From: Nematostella vectensis
Taxonomy: Eukaryota > Cnidaria > Anthozoa > Actiniaria > Edwardsiidae
Assembly (NCBI RefSeq): GCF_932526225.1
Contig: NC_064042.1
Location: 1,161,001-1,225,000, forward strand
Reading direction: 5' to 3'
DNA length: 64,000 bases
How positions within the stretch are numbered: position 1 is the stretch's first letter; each line of letters opens with the position of its first letter. The notes below the pieces were generated by a model. That model worked only from the letters and a program-made list of their open reading frames with translations. It did not search any database and was not told the DNA's origin. Shown in pieces: positions 22,753 through 43,944 of this stretch. A program made the position numbers and the translations under genes.

Positions 22753-23970
22753 CTTCTGCCTAGCTTTTCATTCGCGGGTTTCCTGTGTATAGCCATGAGA
22801 GGCTAGGAAGCTTCGGTTATCGTCAATTCAACATCCACAGGGAACCCGAAAACCCGAGTAGAACCCCTTTGACTTGTCTACGAAGGGGCCTTTTGTTACA
22901 ATAAAACACTTTTGATCAACTTTCAATCGTAGTAGTCATATCTATGTCCTGTGCTCACTAAAGTAGAAATAAAGTTCTAGTCTTTATATTAGTATCTTTA
23001 TAGACAGTTATTAGTGTTATCTTAATGGCAACTAGTTTAGAATTGAGCTTTTAGCGTGAAAGCATTTTGCCGTTGTCTCTGCTTAAACTCTGGGGACACG
23101 GAATCAGGGGTGGTCGCGGGACCATAGGACGTGGGGGATGGTTGGTGATAGACAAAACGGAGCTTTGTCACGTGTGACGGTCACACAGTACCTACCACAC
23201 ACGAGAATCCAGCATGTCTCTTTTTCGGCCGCGACTCAAGGCCGCTTGTCGACACTAGTCTCCGAGCATGAAGTACTTACACTCGTTCTAACCCTAGTTA
23301 AATCAGGGACAGCTCCTTGCCTACACTGAACTTGAATTTTTATTGTTTTGCCAAGAAAGGGGAATATAACAAATGGAGAAGTACAGGGTGGAATTCAATA
23401 TCCAGTTTTAATTTACGCGTTAGCGAGGCGTTAAAGGCGATCTTTCACGACAAACGTTATCCACACATAGAAACTCTGCTTTCAAGGTCAACTTTTACTT
23501 TGGCATTAAAATAACTATAAATATATGTATAAAAAAAGTGCAGCTGATATCCGATATTCTGGAAATAAAGAACAGCCCCGGACCGGATCTAGAACAGTTG
23601 ATACAAAAAACAAGGAAAGTTTAGTTATGATTCGAGACATGCCACCAGGTGATAATCCGATATAGACCCACTGATGACGGAGGAGGACGCAAAACCGCAC
23701 ACTTTAACCGCACCAGTATTAGCAAAGTAACCTGTCTCACTTGAATAGAAGAGGATTCGGGGAGCGGGGTCACAACTACCTCAGTCGCTATTCGTACAGA
23801 CTGTAAATAAGGGAAATCAACTATTCAAGACCTGTCGAAGTTTAGGCTTCGTGATGTTGTTACAAGAACCCTTTTCTTAAGGGCAGATCACGAGGGTCAC
23901 ACGGTTTTGTATTTCACTGGGGAAACATATTAATCTCCGTAGCTTACTATTGAACCCTTTAAAATCTACA
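22753..23970. other. Intergenic region between ACE and the two-CRD gene
   Basis: No supported gene or clear repeat. Short open frames here have no recognisable domains. Confidence 0.5.
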
Positions 23971-26718
23971 ATGGCAACGACACGCGGAGTTCTCCTGATC
24001 ATCCTCCATCTTCTAAAACGTTCTCCCCTCACTCTCGCCTCACAGAACAGCACCCATCAGGCGTGCATCCCTCTGAAAGGTACTCCCCTCGAGGGCTGTC
24101 TCTTCGCAGGCTACAACACCACTTACTCAATCCCAACTTCCATAAGGCTCTCGGACGCGGCGGAGTCACGAATCAGAAACTTCATCTCAGCTCTTCTAAA
24201 AATGATCACACAGTGCTCTGCCGCTCAAATCGGAGAGGTGGTGTTTTGCTCGGAGTTCGCGCCGTACTGTAGGGAGACAGATGACGGGCCGTTCTTGCCG
24301 TGCCGTAGGGTATGCTCGGAGTACCTCAAGCGGTGTGAAGGTACAGTTGGGCAGTACTTCCTGGAGTTTAGTGTCGGCATGTGCTCGCTGCTTCCTAATG
24401 ACACGGCTTCGTCAGGCAAGTGCTATGAACCTCCGGGATTTGACCGCTATCATAACGTTACAACAACAGGTGAGTGTATACGGGATTAAGCCAACCATAC
24501 GGGATTTGATTGCTATCATTACAACAAAAAGTGAGTGTATACGGGATGTGGCATTCCCTGCTAGCAGAGGCTTCTTTTCTTTGTATTTCGCGGGTATTTT
24601 GCTTTAGAGCAACAGCTTTAATGCAGCACAAAGCCATCATTTTTGTGTCCAAAAACGAGAAGATGGTTCCTTTCACAGTTTTCTCCTTGTTCCAGTAAGT
24701 TGGCGGGGAGCCACTCTCCTCCAGAGCGCCCAAGAAAAGGCGACCTCTACTAGCCCACAACTTACATAATGACAGTTTCTTATGACATAAATGTCGGTAA
24801 TATTCGCAATAAGGACCCTTGCGAACTCCTCTCGAGCAGTTCCGAGTTGATCCGGCATCCACCTTTACGAGTCCGATTCCCTTACCGCGTCAGACGTTTA
24901 CTGTTTGTCTTCGCGTTATGCACCAAGGTGAGGCTGTGTTAATTCAGTGTTGGCCCGTATCGTGAAACCAGCCACCTCGACCTTTGCATGAAAATGATAA
25001 CTTCGGTTGTATTTCCTCCCAAAGTTGAGATTGATAAAGTAAGAGACTGTCAATGAGGACGGATTAGCTAGCCGCTAAATAGAGTTTGGTCGCTTTATGC
25101 AGGTAACCAAATACCGTACTTTTGTAAATAAAAAATATATATACACCTATTTCAAAAAAGGTTGTCAGTGCAAATGACGAATGGCAAATACTAAATGGCA
25201 GTTCTAAGCCCGAACGGTGCTTCTGGGTACTAATCATTCGTAAAATTAAAGGTGTTAAATAAAGTCTAGCAATGTCAGAGACATACATTGATGATCTTTA
25301 ATAGATAATTGTTTGATTTATCCATACTCTTCAGCATTTAGTAGAAATTTAATGAGACCCATGGTTCCTTTCGGTCCTAGAACTGCCATTTGCCAATCGC
25401 CATTTGCCGTTTCGCACTGAAAACGTTTTTTGAAATAGGTATATATACAATTTTGGACTGGGTGAATTGGCCTCTTTAGGTGACCGATGGAGTTACCACT
25501 GTATTCTACAACCTGAAATATAGAAAAAACCATCGCCTAGAGACTCTCAAGAAAGTAAAACTTAGCCAAGGATATTTTTCCGTTTTGGAAACGTACGAAA
25601 ATAGTAATGTTTTTAGGGAGCCGTGTAAAACATCCATCGTCACGGTGAGGGTCACTTGACACATACCCTTTAAGTAAAGCCGATTTTCATAAATGGCCAG
25701 GATTTGTCGAGCAAGACTTTCTTTTTTTAAAACAAACATAGCCATAAACACATCGGCTCCAGTCGCGCCAAGTGGAAAAGCGAAAGAATTGCCCGTGCAG
25801 TTCAATACAATTTACGTATTGGACATTATATTTTCTATAACGTTTGGGTCTTACAATCAATATCGTGCTCGCCGAGAAGGACGAGGCTGAGGAACGGAGC
25901 CTTCTCCGTTTTCTGTAAAGAGAAAAAAAATTAAAACAATGTCTTGGTATTTCTGTGTCCAGGTTTGCTCGAGGGAGACTGTGCTCCACTGATCTTCCCA
26001 GTTTGTGATGACGTAGGCTACAAACACTCTGCGATCTCCATAGCAACGCAAAGCAAAGTATATCAAATGTATTATGGCAAAGCCTTTACGAACACGTCTG
26101 CAGACAGATCGGCAAGCCCTGGGAGTTACATGGGAAAGCTACTGCAGTTCATAGATACACATCCAAAATGCTCTTATAACCTAAAGCAGTTGTTTTGCGC
26201 GGACCATTTCCCACCATGCTTTCCGGAAGAGGGCTTTGCGTTGTACACACTGTGTAGACCGCTGTGCAAGCAGCTTGCCGTCCACTGCCCAGACCTTCTC
26301 CAAACTCCATCCTACATCCGGGTCATCAGCGAGTGTGACATCAGAACAGTGGACGGTAACTCATCGAGTGGATTTTGTAAACAGACAAAATGGCCGCCGC
26401 CGGTGCGTTGGTTGCAATGGTTTCAAGGTGAGTGGGAAGAAGGTTTTTGATCAATACCGTATCGAAATATTAATTGTAAACCACTGTGTTGATCAGTGTG
26501 TACCTATTATTAAACTTTCAGACCCTTTGACCCAGTCTCCTCCGACCGCACACCACACACCAGTTGCGCCCGCGATCAGTACCACAGTGATAATCATAGC
26601 GGTAATATTACCCGTCGTTCTTGTCGCTATGTTCCTGTTGGCCGTTTTGGCCTGGAGACAACACAGGCTACCCACCATTTGCCTGCGCGGACAGGATAAA
26701 AAGGAACTGGTGACATAA
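23971..26718 (+). CDS. Type I membrane protein with two Frizzled-type cysteine-rich domains
   Basis: Three exons, 23971-24469, 25963-26427 and 26522-26718, join in phase to 386 residues. Residues 1-24 look like a signal peptide. Domain 1 (about 32-158, in exon 1) has the Frizzled CRD pattern: YNTTY, QC, then FCSEFAPYC, PCRRVCSEYLKRCE and a final cysteine pair. Domain 2 (about 170-300, in exon 2) repeats it: CAPLIFPVC, HPKC, FCADHFPPCF, LCRPLCKQLAVHCP, ECD and C. Exon 3 encodes a short Pro/Thr-rich stalk, one membrane segment (VIIIAVILPVVLVAMFLLAVLAW) described by its core IIAVILPVVLVAMFLLAV, and a tail of about 24 basic residues. There is no seven-helix domain or netrin domain, so it is neither a Frizzled receptor nor an sFRP. 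Binding of Wnt or another lipidated ligand is inferred from the fold. Each CRD sits on its own exon, which fits origin by duplication. Confidence 0.85.
24554..24756. mobile_element. MITE-like element with CCCTGCTAGCAGAGG ends, in intron 1 of the two-CRD gene
   Basis: The left end TTCCCTGCTAGCAGAGG plus CTTCTTTTC is mirrored, with several mismatches, at the right by AAGAAAAGGCGACCTCTAC and TAGCCC. The same ends form the compact palindrome at 2442-2505. Confidence 0.6.
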
Positions 26719-29700
26719 AAAAGGAGCATATTGAGATAATTCTGCTTGATTTTCGCGCGTACTTAAATTTGCGAACTTTAATCTCGTGAAATTTAATGGA
26801 TATAAAATGGATCACAAAGATTAAAGGTTCTATTGAGAACTCATAGTACGAACATGTAACAAAACTATCGAAAATGGTCCAGGAACGAGAACACTTTTCC
26901 ATCACTGTAAGACTGACTTTTAGGGCTCTTTAAAGGCTTTTTGTGAAAACAAGAAATGAAGTCCATTGAACTTCGTATTTGGGCACCTAAATCCCTTGCA
27001 ACACAATTTTTCATCGCGTTCGCGAAAATAGATACTCGCGTAATGTAATGAGAAGAATTTGGCGAAAGACGCGCGAAAATAAAGTAGGATACGGTAAATA
27101 TATGAGTATCTTATTGACGAAAATCATCATTTCACACCAGCAAGACTAACATTTGTAAATATTGATATATCTCCCATATAAAGAAGTACGAGTATAAGGA
27201 AGTACAAATAAGGGAGTACAATGGAAAAAGTGTGATCTTGAGAATTCAACAGGATCTTGTTCCTCAGTTTTTTTTGTCCACTTAGAAAATCAAGTATAAT
27301 AAAGCATCCATTTACAACGAATTTTTTTTCATTGCGATATTTTCGATAGTTAAGTATAAATCTCTGTTTTCTGGTGGATTTGGATTATCGTTTACGGATC
27401 TAGAGATTTCTTCATCTAATTTGTCTTGTCCAATAGTCAAATGTGGTTGACCAGGGGGCTGTTAATAGTTAAAATGGCAGACTCGTTCGACAAAACGAGA
27501 AAAGACAAAACGAAATTAAAAAAAAAGTAACTCGCTAGTACGTCATTTATCATTTTTAAAATCGGCTACTTCGTGCTATATTAAAATTTCAAAACAAAAC
27601 AACTCGCTAGTTCGTCATTGATCAATTTGTTAATAACAGACTTGTTCGTCGTGTAACAAATTTCAAAAAAGATTAACTCGCTAGTGAGTCATTGATCAAT
27701 TTGTTAATAACAGACTCGTTCGTAAGGTTTCAATTTTCAAAACAAATTAACTCGCTATTGATGCGCATTAAGTTAACTCGCTAGGCGTCATTGATCATTT
27801 TGTTAATAACAGACTTGTTCGTAAAGTATAAAATTTCAAAAGAAATTAACTCGCTATTGGTGCGCATTGATCAATTTGTTAATAACAGACTCGGTCGTAA
27901 TGTATCAAATTTCAAAACAAATTAACTCGCTAATGCTTCATTGATCAATTTGTTATGTAATAGACTCGGTCGTAATGTATTAAATTTCAAAACAAATTAA
28001 CTCGCTAATGCTTCATTGATCAATTTGTAAATAACAGACTCGGTCGTAATGTATCAAATTTCAAATCAAATGAACTTCCTAGTACGTCATTGATAAATTT
28101 GTTAATAACAGATTCGTTCGTCGTGTAACAAATTCCATAAAAAATTTACTCGCTAGTACGTCATTGATCAATTTGTTAATAACAGACTCGTTCGTAAAGT
28201 AACAAATTTCAAAACAAATTACCTCGCTAATGCTTCATTGATCAATTTGTTATTGACACGTCTCGTTCGTCGTGTAACAAATTTCAAAACAAATTAACTC
28301 GCTAGTGCGTCATTGATAAATTTGTTAATAACAGACTTTTTCGCCGTGTAACAAATTCCAAAACAAATTAACTCGGTAGTAAGTCATTGATCAATTTGTT
28401 AATAACAGATTCGTTTATCGTGTAACAAATTCCAAAGCAAGTTAACTCGCTAGTGAGTCATTGATCAATTTGTTAATAACAGACTTTTCGTAAAGTATAA
28501 AAATTCAAAAGAAATTAACTCGCTATTAGTGCGCATTGATCCATTTGTTTATAACAGACTCATTCGTAATGTATCAAATTTCAAAACAAATTAACTCGCT
28601 TGTGAGTCATTGTTCAATTTGTTAATAACAGACTCGTTCGTAAAGTAACAAATTTCAAAACAAATCACCTCGCTAATGCTTCATTGATCAATTTGTTAGT
28701 AACAGACTTGTTCGCCGTGTAACAAATTCCAAAACAAATTAACTCGCTAGTGAGTCATTCATTGATCAATTTGTTAATAACAGACTTGTTCGTAATGGAT
28801 CAATTTTCAAAACAAATTAACTCGCTCATACCTCATTGATCAATTTGTTAATAACAGACTCGTTGGTCATGTATTAAATTTCAAAACGAATTAATCCGCT
28901 AGTTCGTCATTGATCAACTTGTTAATAACAGATTCGTTCGTCAAATTTCTAAACAAATAAACTCACTAGTGAATTTACGTTTCATTTTAGTTTCGTACGC
29001 GTTGTTTTTAACTTCCTCTTTTTTTGATCACACACTACAGAAACATATATACAGCGTCCCAAAATGCTTGTACCTGAAAAATAAAGGCAGTCTGTATGCA
29101 GACTAGAATACCCGGCCACAATATTTCTACAAAAAAATTCAATGGACACAATTTGATAACACTTGTTTTTTTAGCACAAATAAGACTAAAAAGCAATATG
29201 CTGCTGCCATCTGAGCCTCGGCATGTTCTTAAAATTTGGTGAAATCTCAGCCTGGATGTTCCAATAAAAAAGGTTCTTATAAAAAAAGAGTGCATTTTGG
29301 AGTTTAGCTAATATTTCCATTGAAGGTCTACTCGAACAAAATAAAAAGTGAAGGTGTTTAGTCTGTTCATATCTTTTTTCTTCTTCTCTTTTTTAATCAG
29401 TATTTGGTTTATGAGGGACAGGCAGTTACAGATAGCGCACACAGCACCCTTATTAACAAGTATACAATATATACTGAGAGAAAAGCTAGTTAAATAGATC
29501 TTATTTTTACATGTACATGGCCTCTAATAATTCACGGATCACATGGCAGCATTTCAGGAATAACAAGACAGAATCGATTTATTTTATACAACAAAAACAG
29601 TGATTTTTGATAATCACAAACTCTATCTTGACAAATCTGAACTCGCATTTACTAGCAATGCTCTATAAATAATATCAAGCAATAAAAAAATCACAAGCAT

Positions 29701-29793
29701 TAAAAGAAACAAACTAGGTATTAAAAGAAAACAAACAACATAGGTACAGTCTTTCTTAACAAGAGGACATTTTGTTATTTCAATATCCTTGCA
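26719..29793. other. Intergenic region with AT-rich array
   Basis: From 26719 to 27519 and from 28976 to 29793 I see no gene; the latter includes the probable 3' UTR of the GNAT gene. The centre is the 74-bp array listed separately. Confidence 0.6.
27520..28975 (+). repeat. AT-rich ~74-bp diverged tandem array
   Basis: About 19-20 copies of a unit of about 74 bp with the conserved blocks TTAACTCGCTAGTGAGTCAT, TGATCAATTTGTTAATAACA and GACTCGTTCG. Copies are more diverged than in the other arrays, with small indels, so this array is older or less homogenised. Confidence 0.9.
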
Positions 29794-30571
29794 CTACAAT
29801 TCTTCTTTTTCAAATCCAATAGCTTTGTAAAACCTGATTGCCTTTTTATTTGTTACCTCAGCCTTCAAAGAGACTGCAGTCTTTCCTTTAGATTTGAAGA
29901 ACTTTAAGACTTCCACTGCAAGCCACTTACCGATGCCTTTCCCTTGGTGCTCTGGTAACACTGCCAACCAGTGCAGTTGACCATTGCTGGAGTCTCTTTT
30001 GTCTTGCCATGAAAAGCAAGTGGCAACAAAAGTGTCCTTGTGTTTCACCATGAAGAATCCATCTTTGAAAAAGTTGTTTTGATTTTTATACCTGTGTAGA
30101 GGGTTTGAAAATGTCAAAAATGTATGCACTTCTCAGGAGAATGTAATATCATCCCTTAAGGCTAAAATATTATTAACAATTCAAAATTGTTTACTTCTTG
30201 AGGCTTTGAAGTATTCTTGCTTTACCTACTTTAACATTCACATGTTTTAAGAGAGCATATAAATTTAAGCAATTCACACATTACCTATGAGTCACTGTTT
30301 GTAATGACACATGAAGTCTCAAGTGTAACTTTTTTTTGAAGGGGTAGGGGTAGGAATTAGCTGCAGAAGCATTTGTGTTTGAGTACTAGTTGGCACTTTT
30401 TTATTCACCCTTCTCTAATCTTGTCTCTGATAGATGTAACTTGGAAGAAATAAGGAAAGGTATGGTAACAACTTGTTCTATGAATAGTTTAACTAAAATT
30501 ACCCCTCTTTTACCTGCTTACAAATGTTTCAGCTGTCCAATCCTTTACAAAGTCCTCAAACGCTTTCTTAA
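29794..30571 (-). CDS. GNAT-family N-acetyltransferase, C-terminal two exons
   Basis: Two exons on the minus strand, 30571-30514 and 30091-29794, join in phase (AG plus G) and end at a stop. They encode KAFEDFVKDWTAETFVSRYK followed by a GNAT core. The acetyl-CoA binding motif A is HWLAVLPEHQGKGIGKWL with the QGKGIG pyrophosphate loop, and motif B is NKKAIRFYKAIGFEKEEL. The substrate cannot be deduced. The first exon needs one base from an upstream exon, so the N-terminus is missing. A candidate exon with VPEGYTLRGW lies on the minus strand at 31630-31598 but its phase does not join directly, so I leave it out. The gene is divergent from MCM7. Confidence 0.8.
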
Positions 30572-30753
30572 CTAAAGGAGTGAAAAATATTGATGGCAGT
30601 AAGTAAAAATAAAGTGCATTATATGGAACAAATCTAAGCAAGTGCTGTGTTAGAGTTTTAGCTATTCCAAGTCATTTTTTAATTACACAAATCTATTTGT
30701 CACAAGATCCCCCCACAAGCCCGCCCTCATGATGAGGGTTTTAGGTGCAGAAG

Positions 30754-31329
30754 TCGCGCCCATAACCAGGTTTTTTCTTGGGGGGGGGGGGTGGTGCCAA
30801 ATCCGAAAAAGTGGACCTTATTTTTCTTGGGGGGTGGGAGTGGTGCCAAATCCGAAAAAGTGGACCTTATTTTTCAAGGGGGGGGGGGGGGGGGAGGAGG
30901 AGGGGGGAGTTCTCTGATAAAAATCTAACCACCTCCGAAAGAACAAAAACGGATTTTTTATGCCTTTTTTTATGCCAGTATCATTTATTGTGGATTTGGC
31001 TGTATGCCAGAGTGGTCTAGCTTATGATTTTTGGATTTGTCTACAAATAGCACGTCTATTGAGAACTGGAAGTGGACTTTCAGCCGTTGCGGGGGGGGGG
31101 GGGGGGTGTGTTCGCACACCCTGCCAAATCTGGAAAGGTCCACTTTCGGCTCCAAATAGGCGTGCTATTTGTGGACAAAACTATAAAGCATAAGCTAGAT
31201 CACTCTGGTACGTAGCCAACTCGGACAATAAACGTCTGGTGAAGATATTGCAAAGACATAGAAAAATCCCTTTTTGTTCTTTCGGGGTTGGTAGGATTTT
31301 AATCAGAGAACTCCTGGGTACGGGCCTGG
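30754..31329. mobile_element. Foldback element with poly-G core
   Basis: Arms of more than 200 bp mirror each other: CGCCCATAACCAGG against CCTGGGTACGGGCC, GAGTTCTCTGATAAAAATC against its reverse complement near 31296-31315, and CCAGAGTGGTCTAGCTTATG against CATAAGCTAGATCACTCTGG. The left arm has a partial internal duplication (CCAAATCCGAAAAAGTGGAC twice). Long G runs occur at 30780-30792, 30879-30893 and 31090-31106. No transposase is encoded. Confidence 0.75.
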
Positions 31330-31728
31330 AGATTAACAGTTATGCAATAGGGAGTGTTACTTTCTAAAAAAAATTGGGAGAAAGGCTGTTACACCCACCT
31401 ATTTGAAGCCATACTACTTCGGCTCCATCCTGAAAGAGTAAAATTAACCAACAATAATATTCAATATTATCAATACAATAATCAGACTGAGAAGGGAAGG
31501 AAAAGACTACTAAATGAAAAGGACTATTTGGCCCATTGAAGCTTGATTAGTATTCCAATTACTAAATTGTTCGAGCAAAGATTAGTTTGAAGCTCACCCA
31601 CCACCCACGCAAGGTATAGCCTTCAGGAACCTGTGCCGAAGGCAGTGCACGAGATTGAAGATTACGAAAGATAAACCAACATTGTCCTGTGTCACACGAT
31701 TTCTGCGTTCAGACAGGCTTGAAAGTAA

Positions 31729-31778
31729 CCTGAGTATCAGACAAACTTTTTGAAAAATAAAATCGCCTGATACTCAGG
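31729..31778. repeat. Short inverted repeat
   Basis: CCTGAGTATCAG at 31729-31740 is mirrored exactly by CTGATACTCAGG at 31767-31778 around a 26-bp loop. It lies between the GNAT gene and MCM7. Confidence 0.7.
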
Positions 31779-31978
31779 CTATTCTTTTAGAGGCTAGGGA
31801 ATTTCCCTGAACAAGAGAAACATCTTTGTCAGACTTCTTATCCACTCAACGCACAAAAGAATGCAAGTGGATGAACTCAAGTAATTCAGCAATGCATAAA
31901 AGTTTTCAGTAAAAATAAATGCAAACTTATCCCAGGCGTTCGTCGCATGGTCCCAGTACCCAGAATCCTTCACAATCG

Positions 31979-31991
31979 TTTTCGCGCCAAA
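31979..31991 (+). promoter_or_regulatory. E2F site upstream of MCM7
   Basis: TTTTCGCGCCAAA is a full match to the E2F consensus (TTTSSCGC) and is almost palindromic. It lies 83 bp before the MCM7 start codon. MCM genes are classical E2F targets at G1/S in animals, so this is the probable cell-cycle element. Because the spacer is shared, it may also affect the divergent GNAT gene. Confidence 0.75.
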
Positions 31992-32073
31992 TTTGTCACA
32001 TGTTTGATTTCCATCGAAGGAGGACGCTCACCATCGAAGAATCAAAGCTTTCTTCCCGTTTCGCCCGTAAAAC

Positions 32074-41755
<9,682 letters not shown>

Positions 41756-43944
41756 CTCCGCCTCTTTCTGTCAATCGTCGCTAGCTGTCAGTCAAAGTCA
41801 GATTTGTACTCCGCCTCCGCCCGCTTGGTTTCATTGAATATGACAGCGACATCAGTACGAAATGTGCCCGAGCACATACCACCTGGCGCAAGTTATGAGG
41901 ATGGTACCAACTTGTTCGTCCGTGTTTAATATAGTTGTCTCTATAGCCTTTACAGTTATTTTTCACCGAGCAAATGCAAAATCACTTTTTCTAACGTATT
42001 TAATGAGATGCCATTAACTTTTTATCGCTGTTTTTTGTTGTTGTAAAGTTTCAGTAAGCGTTATTTTTTCTTTTATGTAAAGTTTGCCATTTCTGTTATC
42101 GTGTTGTACAGACCCATTAAAGTATATGAATTTGGTGCATTTGTGCTTGGACATTTTAACAGAAATATCAGCCGGGTTTTACCTTATTACTGGGAATTTT
42201 CGCGTCACTTAGGTGAAAAAACAATATCGAGAAAATTTAGTGATGTTTGCCATAAGATGATGGTGATGATATTACTGTCAAATCCGTTGTATCGCGACCC
42301 GCGTTTTCAAAGCACGGTTTGTTTTGGTTTTCTGTTCCGTCAGTAAAACCATTCTGAGCCAATCAGTCTCGCTTTGTGCACTTCCCTGGCTATCCTTTGG
42401 ACGAAAACCAGGCAGTGTCGCAAAAGAAAACCGGGCAACTGTACTAGGCGGGAGATAGCAAGAATCTGATTGGCTTAGAATTATTTGACTGGCGAAACGG
42501 AAAATCCCAAAAGACAAAAAAAAGGGTCAGTAAGCAGCTCTTACAAGCTGCAATTTGATTGGGCAATTGAACAATATCCGCACCTCGACACAAAGAACGA
42601 GAAGAATAGAGACAAAAGAACTCCTTTGTAGAACAAAGATAATAGGAGACAAAGCAGCTGCGTGCTTACTAAAAAAGAATCGATGATTTGAAAATGCAGC
42701 GTCGCGATACAATGGATTCGACAGTAACGCCAATTTGAATGAATTGACATTATCGAATTACTAATTCTTACCCCTAGTTTGAACTCCCCCCTGTAGCTTT
42801 TCATTTTGTAAAGAGTTTGACAACTTAATTCAACACACTCAGCGGGCTGAAATGAACCAGCAACAAAAAGGAAAGGCTTTAAAATAATATTCAGCTTACT
42901 CAGCTACAGAATGTAATACTCAGCTACAGAGAATAGTAAAGGTCCCGTTGACCTCCCAGTCAACACTGACGTTGATCTCGAAAGATAAGTGTGACCATGC
43001 CTTAATTTGATTGGTCCATCGCTAAGTCTGTCAGAATGTGATTGAGATCCCATCATATTTTGCGCAATAATTGGAACTACGATAGCGAAACTTGAGCCAT
43101 ACTTCTTGTACAAGCGCTAGACTTTGCACTGCTGGCGATGAGTGAAATAGAGTTTACGTCATTGGCCAGATATTATTAAAATGTCTATCAACTTGCTTGA
43201 AAGCAAAGGCCACACTGCTAGTCTCAGCATTTGTGCTCGTGCAAATGCTGTATGAACACTATCGGCATTTGCCCCCTTCTGAGAGGTCCCGGGCAAGGAG
43301 GGTTTTCGATGAGTGACCTTTTGGGAATATTTATTGCAATTGTACTAAAACAGAATGACTTTTGGTGAAAGTGAAATTTAATTTATCCAGTCTTTACACT
43401 CCATCGGTCAACGGCGTTGTCGGATTACTAGGCGTTCTATTTGTGCAGTACAATAATTAGTGTGTACAAATGCATTCATAATCGGCACGCCCGCCATAGC
43501 GCACGCGATTTGCATAATGAGCGACCTCGCAAAAAGGCGGGAAAATAACGACAGATAACACTAGAAAAAAATACAAAATTGCTGCCTATTTCTAAACTGG
43601 CGATAGGTTTTTAGTAATGCATATGTTTGTATTGCGGAAGACTGTTTTTTCATGTGGTTGGTTTTTAAGAAAATGGCGAACAATCCCCGGTTTCCGATGT
43701 TCTTGCGAGCTGCTTTCCAAAAATGGCAACTCGGGTTTTGATTGGTCCCGAGTCCGTGTACGACGTCACCGTCTGTAGATATCCGAACGATGCGCCATGG
43801 TGGACCGATAGTCAGCGCCATTAAACACACTTTTTGCCTTGATTTCAGGCGAGAATCGGCGTAGAAACCACCCAGGACTTACTATGGATAGTGCCTGGTT
43901 GTTGTACATTGGTTCTGTCTCGTTAGAAGTCGTATGAAGCGTCC
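41756..43944. other. Intergenic region between MCM7 and TSC22
   Basis: The MCM7 3' UTR occupies the first few hundred bases. The element at 42272-42727 follows. From 42728 to 43944 I see no gene; GGCGGGAAAA at about 43537 resembles an E2F half-site in the region upstream of the TSC22-domain gene. Confidence 0.5.
42272..42727. mobile_element. Non-autonomous element with ~40-bp terminal inverted repeats
   Basis: The left end TTACTGTCAAATCCGTTGTA, followed by TCGCGAC and CGTTTTCAAA, is mirrored at the right by TTTGAAAATGC, GTCGCGATACAATGGATTCG and ACAGTAA. The interior (about 375 bp) has no transposase. Confidence 0.75.

Noticed and set aside
23138-23514. Short open frames between ACE and the two-CRD gene
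   Set aside because: Short, without domains, and composition is like the surrounding non-coding DNA.
27520-28975. CRISPR-like array
   Set aside because: The blocks are tandem units without unique spacers, and the window is animal DNA with spliced genes.
31598-31630. Additional GNAT exon encoding VPEGYTLRGW
   Set aside because: Looks like a GNAT N-terminal strand, but its donor phase does not join the next known exon, so it is not included in the gene.
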